From Streptomyces rubiginosohelvolus (lineage in GTDB: Bacteria > Actinomycetota > Actinomycetes > Streptomycetales > Streptomycetaceae): a stretch of 64,000 nucleotides of DNA. A model generated the notes under the pieces. It did no database searches. It saw only the letters and a list, made by a program, of their open reading frames with translations, and was not told the origin of the DNA. A program made the position numbers and the translations under genes. The stretch's first letter is position 1. Every line of letters starts with the position of its first letter. The stretch is from the NCBI RefSeq assembly GCF_014649875.1, contig NZ_BMTW01000010.1, positions 62,001 through 126,000 of the forward strand. Direction: 5' to 3'. Below, one piece after another: positions 1-10,203 of this stretch.

Positions 1-2087
<2,087 letters not shown>

Positions 2088-2125
2088 GCCCCCAGTGTCG
2101 TACGGGGCGGACGCGGTCCGGACGG

Positions 2126-2974
2126 TCAGTCCCGCTCGCACACGAAGATCGCCGTGCCCGGGATCAGGTTGCCGCGCAGCGGGGACCAGCCGCCCCACTC
2201 CTGGTCGTTCCAGGCGGGCCATTCCGGTTCGACCAGGTCGACCAGCCGGAAACCGCCCGCGACCACGTCCCGGACCCGGTCGCCGAGCGTGCGGTGGTGT
2301 TCCACATAGACGGCGTCGCCGGCCTCGTCCTGTTCGACGTAGGGGACGCGGTCGAAGTAGGAGGCGGCGACGGAGAGCCCCTCGGGCCCGGGCTCGTCCG
2401 GGAACGCCCAGCGGATCGGATGCGTCACGGAGAACACCCACCGCCCGCCGGGCCGCAGCACCCGGTGGACCTCGCGGAAGACCCGCACGGGATCGGCGAC
2501 GAACGGCACCGCCCCGTACGCGGAACAGGCCAGGTCGAAGGAGCCGTCCCGGAAGGGCAGCCGGCCCGCGTCCGCCTCCACCAGGGGGAGTCCCTCGCCG
2601 ATGCGCAGGGCGTGCTGGAGCTGGCGGTGGGAGAGGTCCAGCGCCACCGGGCGGGCGCCCCGCGCGGCCAGCCAGCGCGAGCACTGGGCGGCCCCGGCCC
2701 CGATCTCCAGGACGTCCAGCCCCTTGAGGGCGGTCGCGGGCCCCAGCAGGGCGGCGTCCGCCTCGTCCAGCCCCTCGGGACCCCAGACGAACCGGTCGTC
2801 CCCCAGGAAACCGCCGTGGTCGCTCTGGTACTCGTCGGCGTTGCGGTCCCACCAGCCGCGGCTGGCCCGGCTGCTCTCGGCCTCGTCCGCCGCCCGGCGC
2901 GTGGCTTCCGGCTCCGCGGACTCTGCGGGTTCTCCGGGTTCCGAGGAGTAGGTCCCGTGGATCTCTTGGCTCAT
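2126..2974 (-). CDS. Class I SAM-dependent methyltransferase
   Basis: 282-residue Rossmann-fold methyltransferase. Motif I (VLEIGAG) is at residues 88-94, followed by an acidic SAM-ribose region (VALDLS), then EADAGRLPF and the post-motif VLRPGGRWVFSV. The N-terminal 40 residues are Glu/Ala/Ser-rich and probably disordered; a later start cannot be excluded. The substrate cannot be read from the sequence. It is transcribed divergently from rpsA and towards hrpB. Small-molecule or protein methylation are equally possible. Confidence 0.85.
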   Translation of the reverse strand: MSQEIHGTYSSEPGEPAESAEPEATRRAADEAESSRASRGWWDRNADEYQSDHGGFLGDDRFVWGPEGLDEADAALLGPATALKGLDVLEIGAGAAQCSRWLAARGARPVALDLSHRQLQHALRIGEGLPLVEADAGRLPFRDGSFDLACSAYGAVPFVADPVRVFREVHRVLRPGGRWVFSVTHPIRWAFPDEPGPEGLSVAASYFDRVPYVEQDEAGDAVYVEHHRTLGDRVRDVVAGGFRLVDLVEPEWPAWNDQEWGGWSPLRGNLIPGTAIFVCERD

Positions 2975-3382
2975 CGTGCCCGTCGTTGTAGTTTGCCTTC
3001 ACCCGCCGCGTGCGGTCCGTACCAGGGGCGTACCCCGGGGGTACGGAGGCGTGCTCGCGGCGCCGTGCCGTAGTGTTCTCGGGCCGATGTGGCCTCGGAG
3101 AACACGAGTTGTGCCGGGTTTGGGGCGATGCGCCCCGGGTGTGCGCCTTCGCGCATTGACCCTGTCCGGCTGCCCCCGTATGCTACAAGTTGCGCTGCGA
3201 GCCTGCGCGCCTCAGACCTAGCAGGCCGCGCTCGCGTCTGTTGCATGTCCCCTCGGTTGTCGAGGCGTCTCTCCGGAAACGGATTGCGCGCTTTCCAGGC
3301 TGTCCGGCTTCTGCAGAGGCGATACGGGCTTTCGGCGTAGCAGTACCTACGACTCTCTGTCCGTACCGGAGCCCTTTCCCAC
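2975..3382. other. 408-bp intergenic region with rpsA promoter and leader
   Basis: No credible gene. It holds a hairpin at 3073-3105 (GTGTTCTC pairing with GAGAACAC, with an inner GGCC/GGCC), then the rpsA promoter at 3156-3184 and a leader of roughly 190 nt. The leader contains several short GC-rich stems. Long leaders on rpsA fit translational autocontrol by S1 as known in other bacteria; no known leader class was recognised here. Short reading frames in this interval lack coding character. Confidence 0.6.
3156..3184 (+). promoter_or_regulatory. Vegetative sigma-factor promoter of rpsA
   Basis: TTGACC at 3156-3161 and TATGCT at 3179-3184 are separated by 17 nt. This is a near-consensus HrdB-type promoter pointing at rpsA, with an expected start near 3191. 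Confidence 0.8.
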
Positions 3383-4900
3383 ATGACGAGCAGCACCGAG
3401 ACCACCGCCACCACTCCGCAGGTTGCGGTCAACGACATCGGCGACGCGGACGCGTTCCTCGCGGCGATCGACGAGACGATCAAGTACTTCAACGACGGCG
3501 ACATCGTTGACGGTGTCATCGTCAAGGTTGACCGGGACGAGGTTCTCCTCGACATCGGTTACAAGACCGAAGGTGTCATCCCGAGCCGCGAGCTCTCGAT
3601 CAAGCACGACGTCGACCCGAACGAGGTCGTCAAGGTCGGCGACGAGATCGAGGCCCTGGTTCTCCAGAAGGAGGACAAGGAAGGCCGCCTGATCCTCTCG
3701 AAGAAGCGCGCTCAGTACGAGCGTGCCTGGGGCACCATCGAGAAGATCAAGGAAGAGGACGGCATCGTCACCGGTACCGTCATCGAGGTCGTCAAGGGTG
3801 GTCTCATCCTCGACATCGGCCTCCGTGGCTTCCTCCCGGCGTCGCTCGTCGAGATGCGTCGTGTCCGCGACCTCCAGCCCTACGTGGGCAAGGAGCTCGA
3901 GGCGAAGATCATCGAGCTGGACAAGAACCGCAACAACGTGGTCCTGTCCCGCCGTGCCTGGCTCGAGCAGACCCAGTCCGAGGTTCGCCAGACGTTCCTC
4001 ACCACCCTGCAGAAGGGTCAGGTCCGCTCCGGCGTCGTCTCCTCGATCGTCAACTTCGGTGCCTTCGTGGACCTGGGTGGCGTCGACGGTCTCGTGCACG
4101 TCTCCGAGCTGTCCTGGAAGCACATCGACCACCCCTCCGAGGTTGTCGAGGTCGGCCAGGAAGTCACCGTCGAGGTCCTCGACGTCGACATGGACCGCGA
4201 GCGTGTCTCCCTGTCGCTCAAGGCGACGCAGGAAGACCCGTGGCAGCAGTTCGCCCGGACGCACCAGATCGGTCAGGTCGTCCCGGGTAAGGTCACCAAG
4301 CTCGTTCCGTTCGGTGCGTTCGTCCGCGTCGACGAGGGCATCGAGGGTCTGGTCCACATCTCCGAGCTGGCCGAGCGCCACGTGGAGATCCCGGAGCAGG
4401 TCGTCCAGGTCAACGACGAGATCTTCGTCAAGGTCATCGACATCGACCTCGAGCGCCGTCGCATCAGCCTCTCGCTGAAGCAGGCCAACGAGTCCTTCGG
4501 TGGCGACCCGGCCTCGGTCGAGTTCGACCCGACGCTGTACGGCATGGCCGCGTCGTACGACGACCAGGGCAACTACATCTACCCCGAGGGCTTCGACCCC
4601 GAGACCAACGACTGGCTCGAGGGCTTCGAGGCGCAGCGCGAGGTCTGGGAGACCCAGTACGCCGAGGCGCAGCAGCGCTTCGAGCAGCACCAGGCCCAGG
4701 TCATCAAGTCCCGCGAGGCCGACGAGGCCGCTGCGGCCGAGGGCGCTGCTGCCCCGGCCGGCGCTGCTCCGGCCGCCTCCGGCGGCAGCGGTGGCGGCGG
4801 CGGTTCGTACTCCTCGGAGTCGGCGGACAACTCCGGCGCCCTGGCGTCGGACGAGGCCCTTGCCGCGCTGCGCGAGAAGCTCGCGGGCGGCCAGAGCTGA
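3383..4900 (+). CDS. rpsA: 30S ribosomal protein S1
   Basis: 505-residue S1 protein, which binds mRNA leaders at the 30S platform to assist initiation. Four S1 (OB-fold) repeats are visible at about residues 37-105, 122-187, 208-276 and 293-362; the third and fourth carry the classic FGAFV...GLVHISEL core. Four repeats rather than six is usual for high-GC Gram-positives. The C-terminal tail (about 420-505) is Ala/Gly/Ser-rich. The ATG at 3383 has only a weak GGAG 11 nt upstream. Codon use is strongly biased to the most frequent Streptomyces codons, as expected for a highly expressed gene. It ends in a strong shared terminator. Confidence 0.98.
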   Translation: MTSSTETTATTPQVAVNDIGDADAFLAAIDETIKYFNDGDIVDGVIVKVDRDEVLLDIGYKTEGVIPSRELSIKHDVDPNEVVKVGDEIEALVLQKEDKEGRLILSKKRAQYERAWGTIEKIKEEDGIVTGTVIEVVKGGLILDIGLRGFLPASLVEMRRVRDLQPYVGKELEAKIIELDKNRNNVVLSRRAWLEQTQSEVRQTFLTTLQKGQVRSGVVSSIVNFGAFVDLGGVDGLVHVSELSWKHIDHPSEVVEVGQEVTVEVLDVDMDRERVSLSLKATQEDPWQQFARTHQIGQVVPGKVTKLVPFGAFVRVDEGIEGLVHISELAERHVEIPEQVVQVNDEIFVKVIDIDLERRRISLSLKQANESFGGDPASVEFDPTLYGMAASYDDQGNYIYPEGFDPETNDWLEGFEAQREVWETQYAEAQQRFEQHQAQVIKSREADEAAAAEGAAAPAGAAPAASGGSGGGGGSYSSESADNSGALASDEALAALREKLAGGQS

Positions 4901-4947
4901 CGCTCTGACCCCGGCGGCTCATCGGCTGCAGTAGCTGTAGAGCGGTA

Positions 4948-4983
4948 AGTGAGGCCCGTTCCCTTCGGGGGGCGGGCCTCACT
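4948..4983. terminator. Bidirectional terminator between rpsA and the beta-helix gene
   Basis: An 11-bp perfect stem, AGTGAGGCCCG (4948-4958) with CGGGCCTCACT (4973-4983), has a GC-rich loop that can pair further (ttccc/ggggg). It sits between the convergent ends of rpsA and the minus-strand gene and lacks a U tract, as many Streptomyces terminators do. Confidence 0.85.
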
Positions 4984-4998
4984 CGCGTATCCGGACGC

Positions 4999-5958
4999 TC
5001 AGGGGGTGACGGCGATGTTGGTCAGCCCCTTGCCGCCGGTGACGGTGTTGCTGGCGTAGACGGTGGTGCGGCAACTGGAGCTGTTGTTGGTGACGTTGAT
5101 GGCGAGCTGCCTGTCGCCGGTGGCCCCGGTCAGGTTCGAGGAGTTGTTCCGGAAGACGGTGCCGCAGCCCCAGCCGCTCTGCTGGGTGTGCGTCTCGTAG
5201 CCGTTGTTGGTGGTCCGCGACCCCTTGTTGCCTTCGACCAGGACGTTGTTGCCCTTCACGTCGACCCAGGAGTCGTCGTAGTTGGCGCCGGTCAGGCCGT
5301 GGCCGTCGAAGGTGTTGCCGATGATCCGCGCGCCGGTCGTGCCTTCCTTGATGTCGACGGACTCGCCGCCGACGTCCGGCCCGATGGTGTTGTTCAGGAT
5401 CTGCGCGTTGTCGCTCCGGTCGGACAGATCGCCGGCTGAACCGACGTACACGCCCTCGCCCATGCCGCGCCCGTTCTGCCCGGTGTCGTAGATCCGGGAG
5501 TTCTTCAGGACGCCGTCTCTGCTGGACTTGCGGAAGTGGACGCCCTCCATGTCGAGGTCGTGCACGGTCACCGCGTCGATCACGACACCGTTCGCCGCGT
5601 CGGCCATGATGCCCTTCTGCCCGCCCTTGATGGTGACCCCGTGGACCGTCCAGTACGAGGCGCCGTTGAGGTGCAGCCCGTAGCCGCCGCCCGCCGTCAG
5701 CACAGCCTTGCTGGAGCCGGTGAGGGTGATCCGGGCTCCGGAGGCGCCGGGCCGGGTGGCCTTGAAGTTGCCGGTGTACGTGCCGTCGGCGAGCCGGATG
5801 GTGTCGCCGGGGGAGACGGTGGTGAGCGCCGACTTGAGCTGGGCCGCGGTGCTCACGTCGATGACCGCGGCGTTCGCGGGCCCGGCGCCGGCCAGGGTGA
5901 GACCGCCGGCGGCCAGGGCGGCGGCGAGCAGGACGGTGAGGGGGGAGCGGGTGCGCAT
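4999..5958 (-). CDS. Secreted right-handed parallel beta-helix protein (pectate-lyase-like)
   Basis: 319 residues starting at ATG 5958, which is preceded by GGGAAGG and gives a clean Sec signal peptide (positive n-region, hydrophobic core, ANA-A cleavage near residue 30). An upstream in-frame ATG would bury the signal peptide and is rejected. The mature part has repeated Asn/Gly/Val rungs (for example GVVIDAVTVHDLDMEGVHF, ILNNTIG, IIGNTFDG) typical of the PbH1 fold of polysaccharide lyases and related glycan-active proteins. A catalytic assignment cannot be made, so the substrate (pectin, alginate or another polysaccharide) is unknown. It has its own promoter at 6038-6066. Confidence 0.85.
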   Translation of the reverse strand: MRTRSPLTVLLAAALAAGGLTLAGAGPANAAVIDVSTAAQLKSALTTVSPGDTIRLADGTYTGNFKATRPGASGARITLTGSSKAVLTAGGGYGLHLNGASYWTVHGVTIKGGQKGIMADAANGVVIDAVTVHDLDMEGVHFRKSSRDGVLKNSRIYDTGQNGRGMGEGVYVGSAGDLSDRSDNAQILNNTIGPDVGGESVDIKEGTTGARIIGNTFDGHGLTGANYDDSWVDVKGNNVLVEGNKGSRTTNNGYETHTQQSGWGCGTVFRNNSSNLTGATGDRQLAINVTNNSSSCRTTVYASNTVTGGKGLTNIAVTP

Positions 5959-6007
5959 GGGGGTGCCTTCCCGTCGGAGGAGTCCAGATGTTCTCGTACA
6001 TGAATGT

Positions 6008-6066
6008 GAGACGCGTCTCTGAACGCGTTGCCCAGTGACGGTAGGGACCCGGGCGGGGCGCGTCAA
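6008..6066 (-). promoter_or_regulatory. Promoter and palindromic operator of the beta-helix gene
   Basis: On the minus strand TTGACG (6066-6061) and TACCGT (6043-6038) are spaced by 17 nt. A perfect 12-bp palindrome GAGACGCGTCTC (6008-6019) lies just downstream of the expected start and looks like a repressor site. No regulator for it is adjacent. Confidence 0.7.
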
Positions 6067-6196
6067 GGTCTGGACCAGGATCGGCGGGGATGGTGCCGGA
6101 CGCGGTGAAGCGCCTTCGCCCCCACCGCAACTGACGCGCCGTGACCCGCCCTCGGAGGGGAAAGATCAGGGCGCGGGGAATGCGCGTGCGGCCGGT

Positions 6197-6218
6197 CGTG
6201 TTCTTGTCTAGGAACACG
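6197..6218 (+). promoter_or_regulatory. Inverted repeat overlapping the PAC2 gene leader
   Basis: CGTGTTC (6197-6203) and GAACACG (6212-6218) form a perfect 7-bp inverted repeat with an 8-nt centre, ending directly against the GAGGAG ribosome binding site of the next gene. It could be a repressor site or an RNA hairpin near the ribosome binding site. Confidence 0.5.
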
Positions 6219-6234
6219 AGGAGGAGCGGTAACC

Positions 6235-7173
6235 GTGCCTGATCCGCAGAGTTTGTACGAATGGGAGCCGAAGGGCCTGGCCGTCGTCGACATGGCGCTG
6301 GCCCAGGAGTCGGCCGGCCTGGTCATGCTCTACCACTTCGACGGCTACATCGACGCGGGTGAGACCGGCGAGCAGATCGTCGAGGGTTTGCTGGAGACGC
6401 TGCCCCACCAGGTCGTCGCACGCTTCGACCACGACCGGCTCGTCGACTACCGCGCACGGCGCCCCCTGCTCACCTTCCGGCGCGACCGCTGGGCGTCCTT
6501 CGAAGAGCCCGCCCTGGAGGTCCGGGTCGTCCAGGACGCCACCGGAGCGCCCTTCCTGCTGCTGTCGGGCCCGGAGCCGGACGTGGAGTGGGAGCGGTTC
6601 GCCGCCGCCGTCGAGCAGATCGTCGAGCGCCTCGGCGTCCGGCTCGCGGTGAACTTCCACGGCATCCCCATGGGCGTCCCGCACACCCGCCCCGTCGGCA
6701 TCACCCCGCACGGCAACCGCACCGACCTGATGCCCGGCCACCGCAGCCCCTTCGACGAGGCCCAGGTGCCCGGATCCGCCGAGGCCCTCGTGGAGTACCG
6801 GCTGATGGAGGCCGGCCACGACGTCCTCGGGGTCGCCACCCACGTACCGCACTACGTGGCCCGCTCCGCCTACCCGGACGCGGCGCTCACCGCGCTGGAG
6901 GCGATCACCGCCGCGACCGGTCTGGTGCTGCCCGCCCTCGCGCACTCCCTGCGCACCGAGGCTCACCGCACGCAGACCGAGATCGACCGGCAGATCGGCC
7001 AGGGCGACGAGGAGCTCGTCTCCCTCGTCGAGGGCCTTGAGCACCAGTACGACGCCGTCGCCGGCTCCGAGACGCGCGGCAACCTCGTCGCCGAGCCGGT
7101 CGACCTGCCGTCCGCCGACGAGATCGGCCGCGAGTTCGAGCGGTTCCTCGCCGAGCGGGAGGGCGAGGGCTGA
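6235..7173 (+). CDS. PAC2-family protein
   Basis: 312-residue protein of the PAC2 (proteasome assembly chaperone 2-like) family, common in actinobacteria, with unknown biochemical role. The GTG start at 6235 follows a strong GAGGAGGAG. Recognisable family blocks are LVMLYHFDGYIDAGETGEQ near residue 28, VNFHGIPMGVPHTRP around 140 and a C-terminal Glu-rich helix. The family name refers to eukaryotic assembly chaperones; a link to the actinobacterial 20S proteasome is suggested by the name only. It lies 31 bp upstream of coaE and may be co-transcribed. Confidence 0.85.
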   Translation: MPDPQSLYEWEPKGLAVVDMALAQESAGLVMLYHFDGYIDAGETGEQIVEGLLETLPHQVVARFDHDRLVDYRARRPLLTFRRDRWASFEEPALEVRVVQDATGAPFLLLSGPEPDVEWERFAAAVEQIVERLGVRLAVNFHGIPMGVPHTRPVGITPHGNRTDLMPGHRSPFDEAQVPGSAEALVEYRLMEAGHDVLGVATHVPHYVARSAYPDAALTALEAITAATGLVLPALAHSLRTEAHRTQTEIDRQIGQGDEELVSLVEGLEHQYDAVAGSETRGNLVAEPVDLPSADEIGREFERFLAEREGEG

Positions 7174-7204
7174 GCGCCCGGGACCGGCCCGTAGGCTGCC
7201 GCCC

Positions 7205-7810
7205 ATGCTGAAAGTGGGCCTGACCGGCGGCATCGGCGCCGGCAAGAGCGAAGTGTCGCGGCTGCTCGTCTCGTACGGGGCCGTCCTCATCGACTCCGAC
7301 CTGATCGCCCGTGAGGTCGTCGAGCCCGGAACGCCCGGACTCGCGGCCGTCGTCGAGGAGTTCGGGCCGGACGTCCTGACCGCCGAAGGCACCCTGGACC
7401 GCCCGGCGCTCGGTGCGCTCGTCTTCGCCGACGACGGGCGGCGGGCCGCCCTCAACGCGATCGTCCACCCCCTGGTGGGCGCCCGCGCGGCCGAACGGGA
7501 ACGGGCGGCCCCCGAGGACGCCGTCGTCGTCCACGACGTCCCCCTCCTCACCGAGAACGGGCTCGCCCCCTTCTACGACCTGGTCGTGGTCGTCGACGCC
7601 TCCGCCGAGACCCAGCTCGACCGGCTCGTGACGCTGCGCGGAATGACGGAGTCCGACGCCCGTGCCAGGATGGCCGCCCAGGCCACCCGGGAGGAGCGCC
7701 GGGCCGTCGCCGACCTGATCGTGGACAACGACGGGCCGCGGGAGGCGCTGGAGGCCCGGGTCCGCGAGGTCTGGGACGAACTGGTCCGCAGGGCTGCCGC
7801 TGCCGGCTGA
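7205..7810 (+). CDS. coaE: Dephospho-CoA kinase
   Basis: Catalyses the last step of coenzyme A synthesis, ATP-dependent phosphorylation of the 3'-hydroxyl of dephospho-CoA. 201 residues from ATG 7205, a normal length. The P-loop GLTGGIGAGKS is at residues 5-15, followed by the DSDLIAREVV substrate block and HPLV. The longer open frame upstream overlaps the PAC2 gene and has no family similarity. Position next to rpsA and uvrB is standard for Streptomyces. Confidence 0.97.
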   Translation: MLKVGLTGGIGAGKSEVSRLLVSYGAVLIDSDLIAREVVEPGTPGLAAVVEEFGPDVLTAEGTLDRPALGALVFADDGRRAALNAIVHPLVGARAAERERAAPEDAVVVHDVPLLTENGLAPFYDLVVVVDASAETQLDRLVTLRGMTESDARARMAAQATREERRAVADLIVDNDGPREALEARVREVWDELVRRAAAAG

Positions 7811-7905
7811 GCGTGGCTGAACGGAACGCTCCGGCCGGAACAGCGCAGCAGGGCCGGATGTTGGACACGCGCGGGGAGACCGCGAGGAGAGGAAGGGACG
7901 CTACC

Positions 7906-8274
7906 GTGCCCGAGAGGAACCCGGAGACCGACGTCATCGACTTCCGTGCGGCCGAGCAACTGCTCGACGCCCGGGACCCCCGGGGCGCCGTCAAGCTCCT
8001 CGACTCGGTGATCGCCGCCCACCCGGAGAACACCGCCGCCCGGCTGCTCCGCGCCCGGGCCTTCTTCGCCGCCGCCCAACTGCGTCCCGCCGAGCTGGAA
8101 TTCGAGCTGGTGCTGGAGCGCGAACCGGACAACGCGTTCGCCCACTTCGCCCTGGCCCGCACCTTCGAACGGTCCGGCAACCCGGAGCGGGCGACCCGGC
8201 ACTTCCGCCTGGCGGCGGCGCTGGATCCGAAGCCGGAGTACCTGCGGGCGGCGAAGTTCGACGAGCGGGGCTGA
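7906..8274 (+). CDS. Small tetratricopeptide-repeat protein
   Basis: About 122 residues composed almost entirely of TPR helices (AVKLLDSVIAAHPENTAARLL, AELEFELVLEREPDNAFAHFALA, ATRHFRLAAALDPKPEYL), so a protein-interaction adaptor. The start at GTG 7906 is chosen because GAGGAGAGGAAGG precedes it. An alternative in-frame GTG at 7813 would add 31 basic, low-complexity residues. It follows coaE on the same strand. The partner is unknown. Confidence 0.8.
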   Translation: MPERNPETDVIDFRAAEQLLDARDPRGAVKLLDSVIAAHPENTAARLLRARAFFAAAQLRPAELEFELVLEREPDNAFAHFALARTFERSGNPERATRHFRLAAALDPKPEYLRAAKFDERG

Positions 8275-8283
8275 CGGGGCGCG

Positions 8284-8625
8284 TCAGGGGCGCCCGGAGG
8301 GCGGATCGGTTCGTCCTCCACCCGCCCGCCCGCTGTCGGCGCCGGGACTCTGCCCGCGCGGACGGCCGTCGCCGTGGTCCGGCTCGTACGGCGGGATGTC
8401 ACGGCCCGGCTGGTAGTGCGGGCCCTGGCGCATGCGGTACGTGATCACGCAGAGGTCCACCACCGCGAGCAGCAGCACCACCGCGCAGGCCGCCGCCCAG
8501 CCCGGCCGCCCGTTCATCGCGAAGGCCACCAGGCCGAAGAGGGCCCAGGCCGTTCCCCACAGGCTCAGCCAGAGCCGCATCCGCAGCGGACTGCGGGCGG
8601 TCGCGGGTTCACTGCCCGTACGCAT
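8284..8625 (-). CDS. Small membrane protein (DUF6343-like)
   Basis: About 113 residues with two hydrophobic segments (about residues 16-38 and 43-62, from LWLSLWGTAWALFGLVAF onward) and a Pro/Gly-rich hydrophilic tail beginning QGPHYQPGRDIPPYEP. I recall this pattern as DUF6343, not verified here. ATG 8625 is chosen because TGAGGTG lies 8 nt upstream; an in-frame ATG at 8649 is possible. It converges on the TPR gene with only 9 bp between. Function unknown. Confidence 0.75.
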   Translation of the reverse strand: MRTGSEPATARSPLRMRLWLSLWGTAWALFGLVAFAMNGRPGWAAACAVVLLLAVVDLCVITYRMRQGPHYQPGRDIPPYEPDHGDGRPRGQSPGADSGRAGGGRTDPPSGRP

Positions 8626-8736
8626 GGCGATCACCTCACTGTCCAGCATGGACCCACCCGGCGGCGGAACGGAAAGCGGTGGCCGGAACAGCGGCGGGGC
8701 GGGGAACCGCGCCCGGAGACGGCTCGTTCCCCCTCC

Positions 8737-9435
8737 ATGGGCGAATCACTGGTACGTGAGGGGTACGCGGGGACGGGTCCCGGAGCCATCACGCCGGACG
8801 GCTGCGCGGTGGAGCTGTACCGCCGGCTGGCCGTCGGCGACGAGCCGGACGTGATCGCGGGCGTGGCCCCCGAAGGGGCGAGCATCCTCGAACTGGGCTG
8901 CGGGGCGGGCCGGGTGACCCACCCGCTGGTGCGGCGCGGGTTCCGGGTGACGGCGGTGGACGAGTCGCCGGAGATGCTGGAGGAGATCGTCGGGGCGCGC
9001 ACGGTGCGCAGCTCCATCGAGTCGCTGGACCTCGGCGACGAGCGGTTCGACGTGGTGCTGCTCGGCTCGTTCCTGGTCCACGCGGGCGAGCACCGGGTGC
9101 GCGACGGGATGCTGCGTGTCTGCCGGGCCCATGTGCGGGACGACGGGATCGTCCTCGTCCAGCGCGAGGGCGTGGCGCACCGCTCGGAGCTTCCGTGGGA
9201 GCGGAGCGACCCGTCCGGGTGCCTGGTCCGGATCGTCTCGGCGGATCCGGTGGGCGACGGTGTGCGCTCGGTGCGCGCGGAGTATCACTTCGACGACGCG
9301 CGGTGGACGCAGACCTTCCTCTCCCGGGAGCTGTCCGACGAGGACCTGGCCGGACATCTCGCGGCGGCGGGGCTCACAGTGGAGCGCACCCTCACCGACG
9401 ACGGCACCTGGCTGCTGGCCCGCCCGACGCTTTGA
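8737..9435 (+). CDS. Class I SAM-dependent methyltransferase
   Basis: 232-residue methyltransferase from ATG 8737. Motif I reads ILELGCGAGRVTHPL at about residues 50-64, the acidic motif VTAVDESPEML follows, then DVVLLGSFLVH and the LVQREGVAHRSE strand. The long open frame upstream is antisense to the DUF6343 gene and shows no methyltransferase features. The substrate is not evident; it is transcribed alone. Confidence 0.85.
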   Translation: MGESLVREGYAGTGPGAITPDGCAVELYRRLAVGDEPDVIAGVAPEGASILELGCGAGRVTHPLVRRGFRVTAVDESPEMLEEIVGARTVRSSIESLDLGDERFDVVLLGSFLVHAGEHRVRDGMLRVCRAHVRDDGIVLVQREGVAHRSELPWERSDPSGCLVRIVSADPVGDGVRSVRAEYHFDDARWTQTFLSRELSDEDLAGHLAAAGLTVERTLTDDGTWLLARPTL

Positions 9436-9459
9436 CCGGGCAGGTCCTTGGTTCGCGGG

Positions 9460-9816
9460 TCAGTGCACGAAGCTGTAGCTGCGCCACGGGCCGCTGCCCG
9501 GCGCCGTCACATCGCTGAAGCGGGTCGGTACGTAGGTCGTCCCCCGGCCCGTGCAGTCACGGGTGCGGTAGAGGATCACGTCGACCAGCGTCCCGTTCTC
9601 CACCTCGTGGGCCCCCGCCGGGGCGATCCGGTGGCAGCCGCGTACCGACGGGCTGTTCACCTGGATCACCGCTTCGCGTTCCGTCGTGTAGGTCACTGGG
9701 CCCACCGCGGTGCGGCCGAGCCCGGAGCAGCCCGTGGCGGCGAGGGCGAGGAGCGAGACTCCGGCGGTGACGGCGAGACGGCGTCGGCGGCGGGGAACGG
9801 TGGCGGTCACGGACAT
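9460..9816 (-). CDS. Small secreted protein, probable lipoprotein
   Basis: 118 residues from ATG 9816. A run of five arginines precedes a hydrophobic stretch ending LAATGC, a slightly atypical lipobox with Cys30 as the lipidation site. The exported part has two further Cys residues (GCHRI, DCTGRG) that could form a disulfide. No family recognised. The gene converges on the methyltransferase with a short intergenic gap. Two adjacent 11-nt repeats (TGCTCGTCCGG) lie at 9832-9853 just upstream. Confidence 0.7.
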   Translation of the reverse strand: MSVTATVPRRRRRLAVTAGVSLLALAATGCSGLGRTAVGPVTYTTEREAVIQVNSPSVRGCHRIAPAGAHEVENGTLVDVILYRTRDCTGRGTTYVPTRFSDVTAPGSGPWRSYSFVH

Positions 9817-10203
9817 GGGCGGGTCCTCGTCTGCTCGTCCGGTGCTCGTCCGGTGAAGTCGGTACGTCGGAAAAGACGTGCTGGCGCTGGCCACCCTGCC
9901 CGGCCCGGTCACCCCCGGCATCCCGGGCGCGGCCGACCGGGCGAGCAGCGGAGCGACGGGGGTTCACCGGCCGCAGCCGTTCGGCCCTCACCGAGCGTGG
10001 CGGCCCGCTCGCGGAGCCGGGGGCGCCCGAGGCGTACTCCTGACCGGTGGGGACGCTCCTGAGCTGGTGCGATGCGGTGGGCGTCCGCAGTGTCAGACCT
10101 CCCGCCTAGACTCGCTGAGTCAGCACATTCCGTGCCGACGGAGACCGGAGCCCCGGATATCGGCGCCCCGGAGACCGGGGATCGAGCGGGAGGGGGAGTG
10201 CAC
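9817..10203. other. 387-bp divergent intergenic region
   Basis: Separates the minus-strand lipoprotein gene from the plus-strand SNF2 helicase. It contains the tandem 11-nt repeat at 9832-9853, a RecA-NDp-like promoter candidate at 10091-10112 and an overlapping inverted repeat GACTC-gct-GAGTC at 10109-10121. No convincing gene was seen. Confidence 0.6.
10091..10112 (+). promoter_or_regulatory. Candidate DNA-damage (RecA-NDp-like) promoter of the SNF2 gene
   Basis: TGTCAGAC (10091-10098), 8 nt, then TAGACT (10107-10112). Spacing and -10 match the RecA-NDp form TGTCRGTG-N8-TAnnnT; the last two bases of the upstream box do not. The start codon is 92 nt further on, unlike the leaderless uvrB, uvrC and ogt sites, so this is the weakest member. 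Confidence 0.4.
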
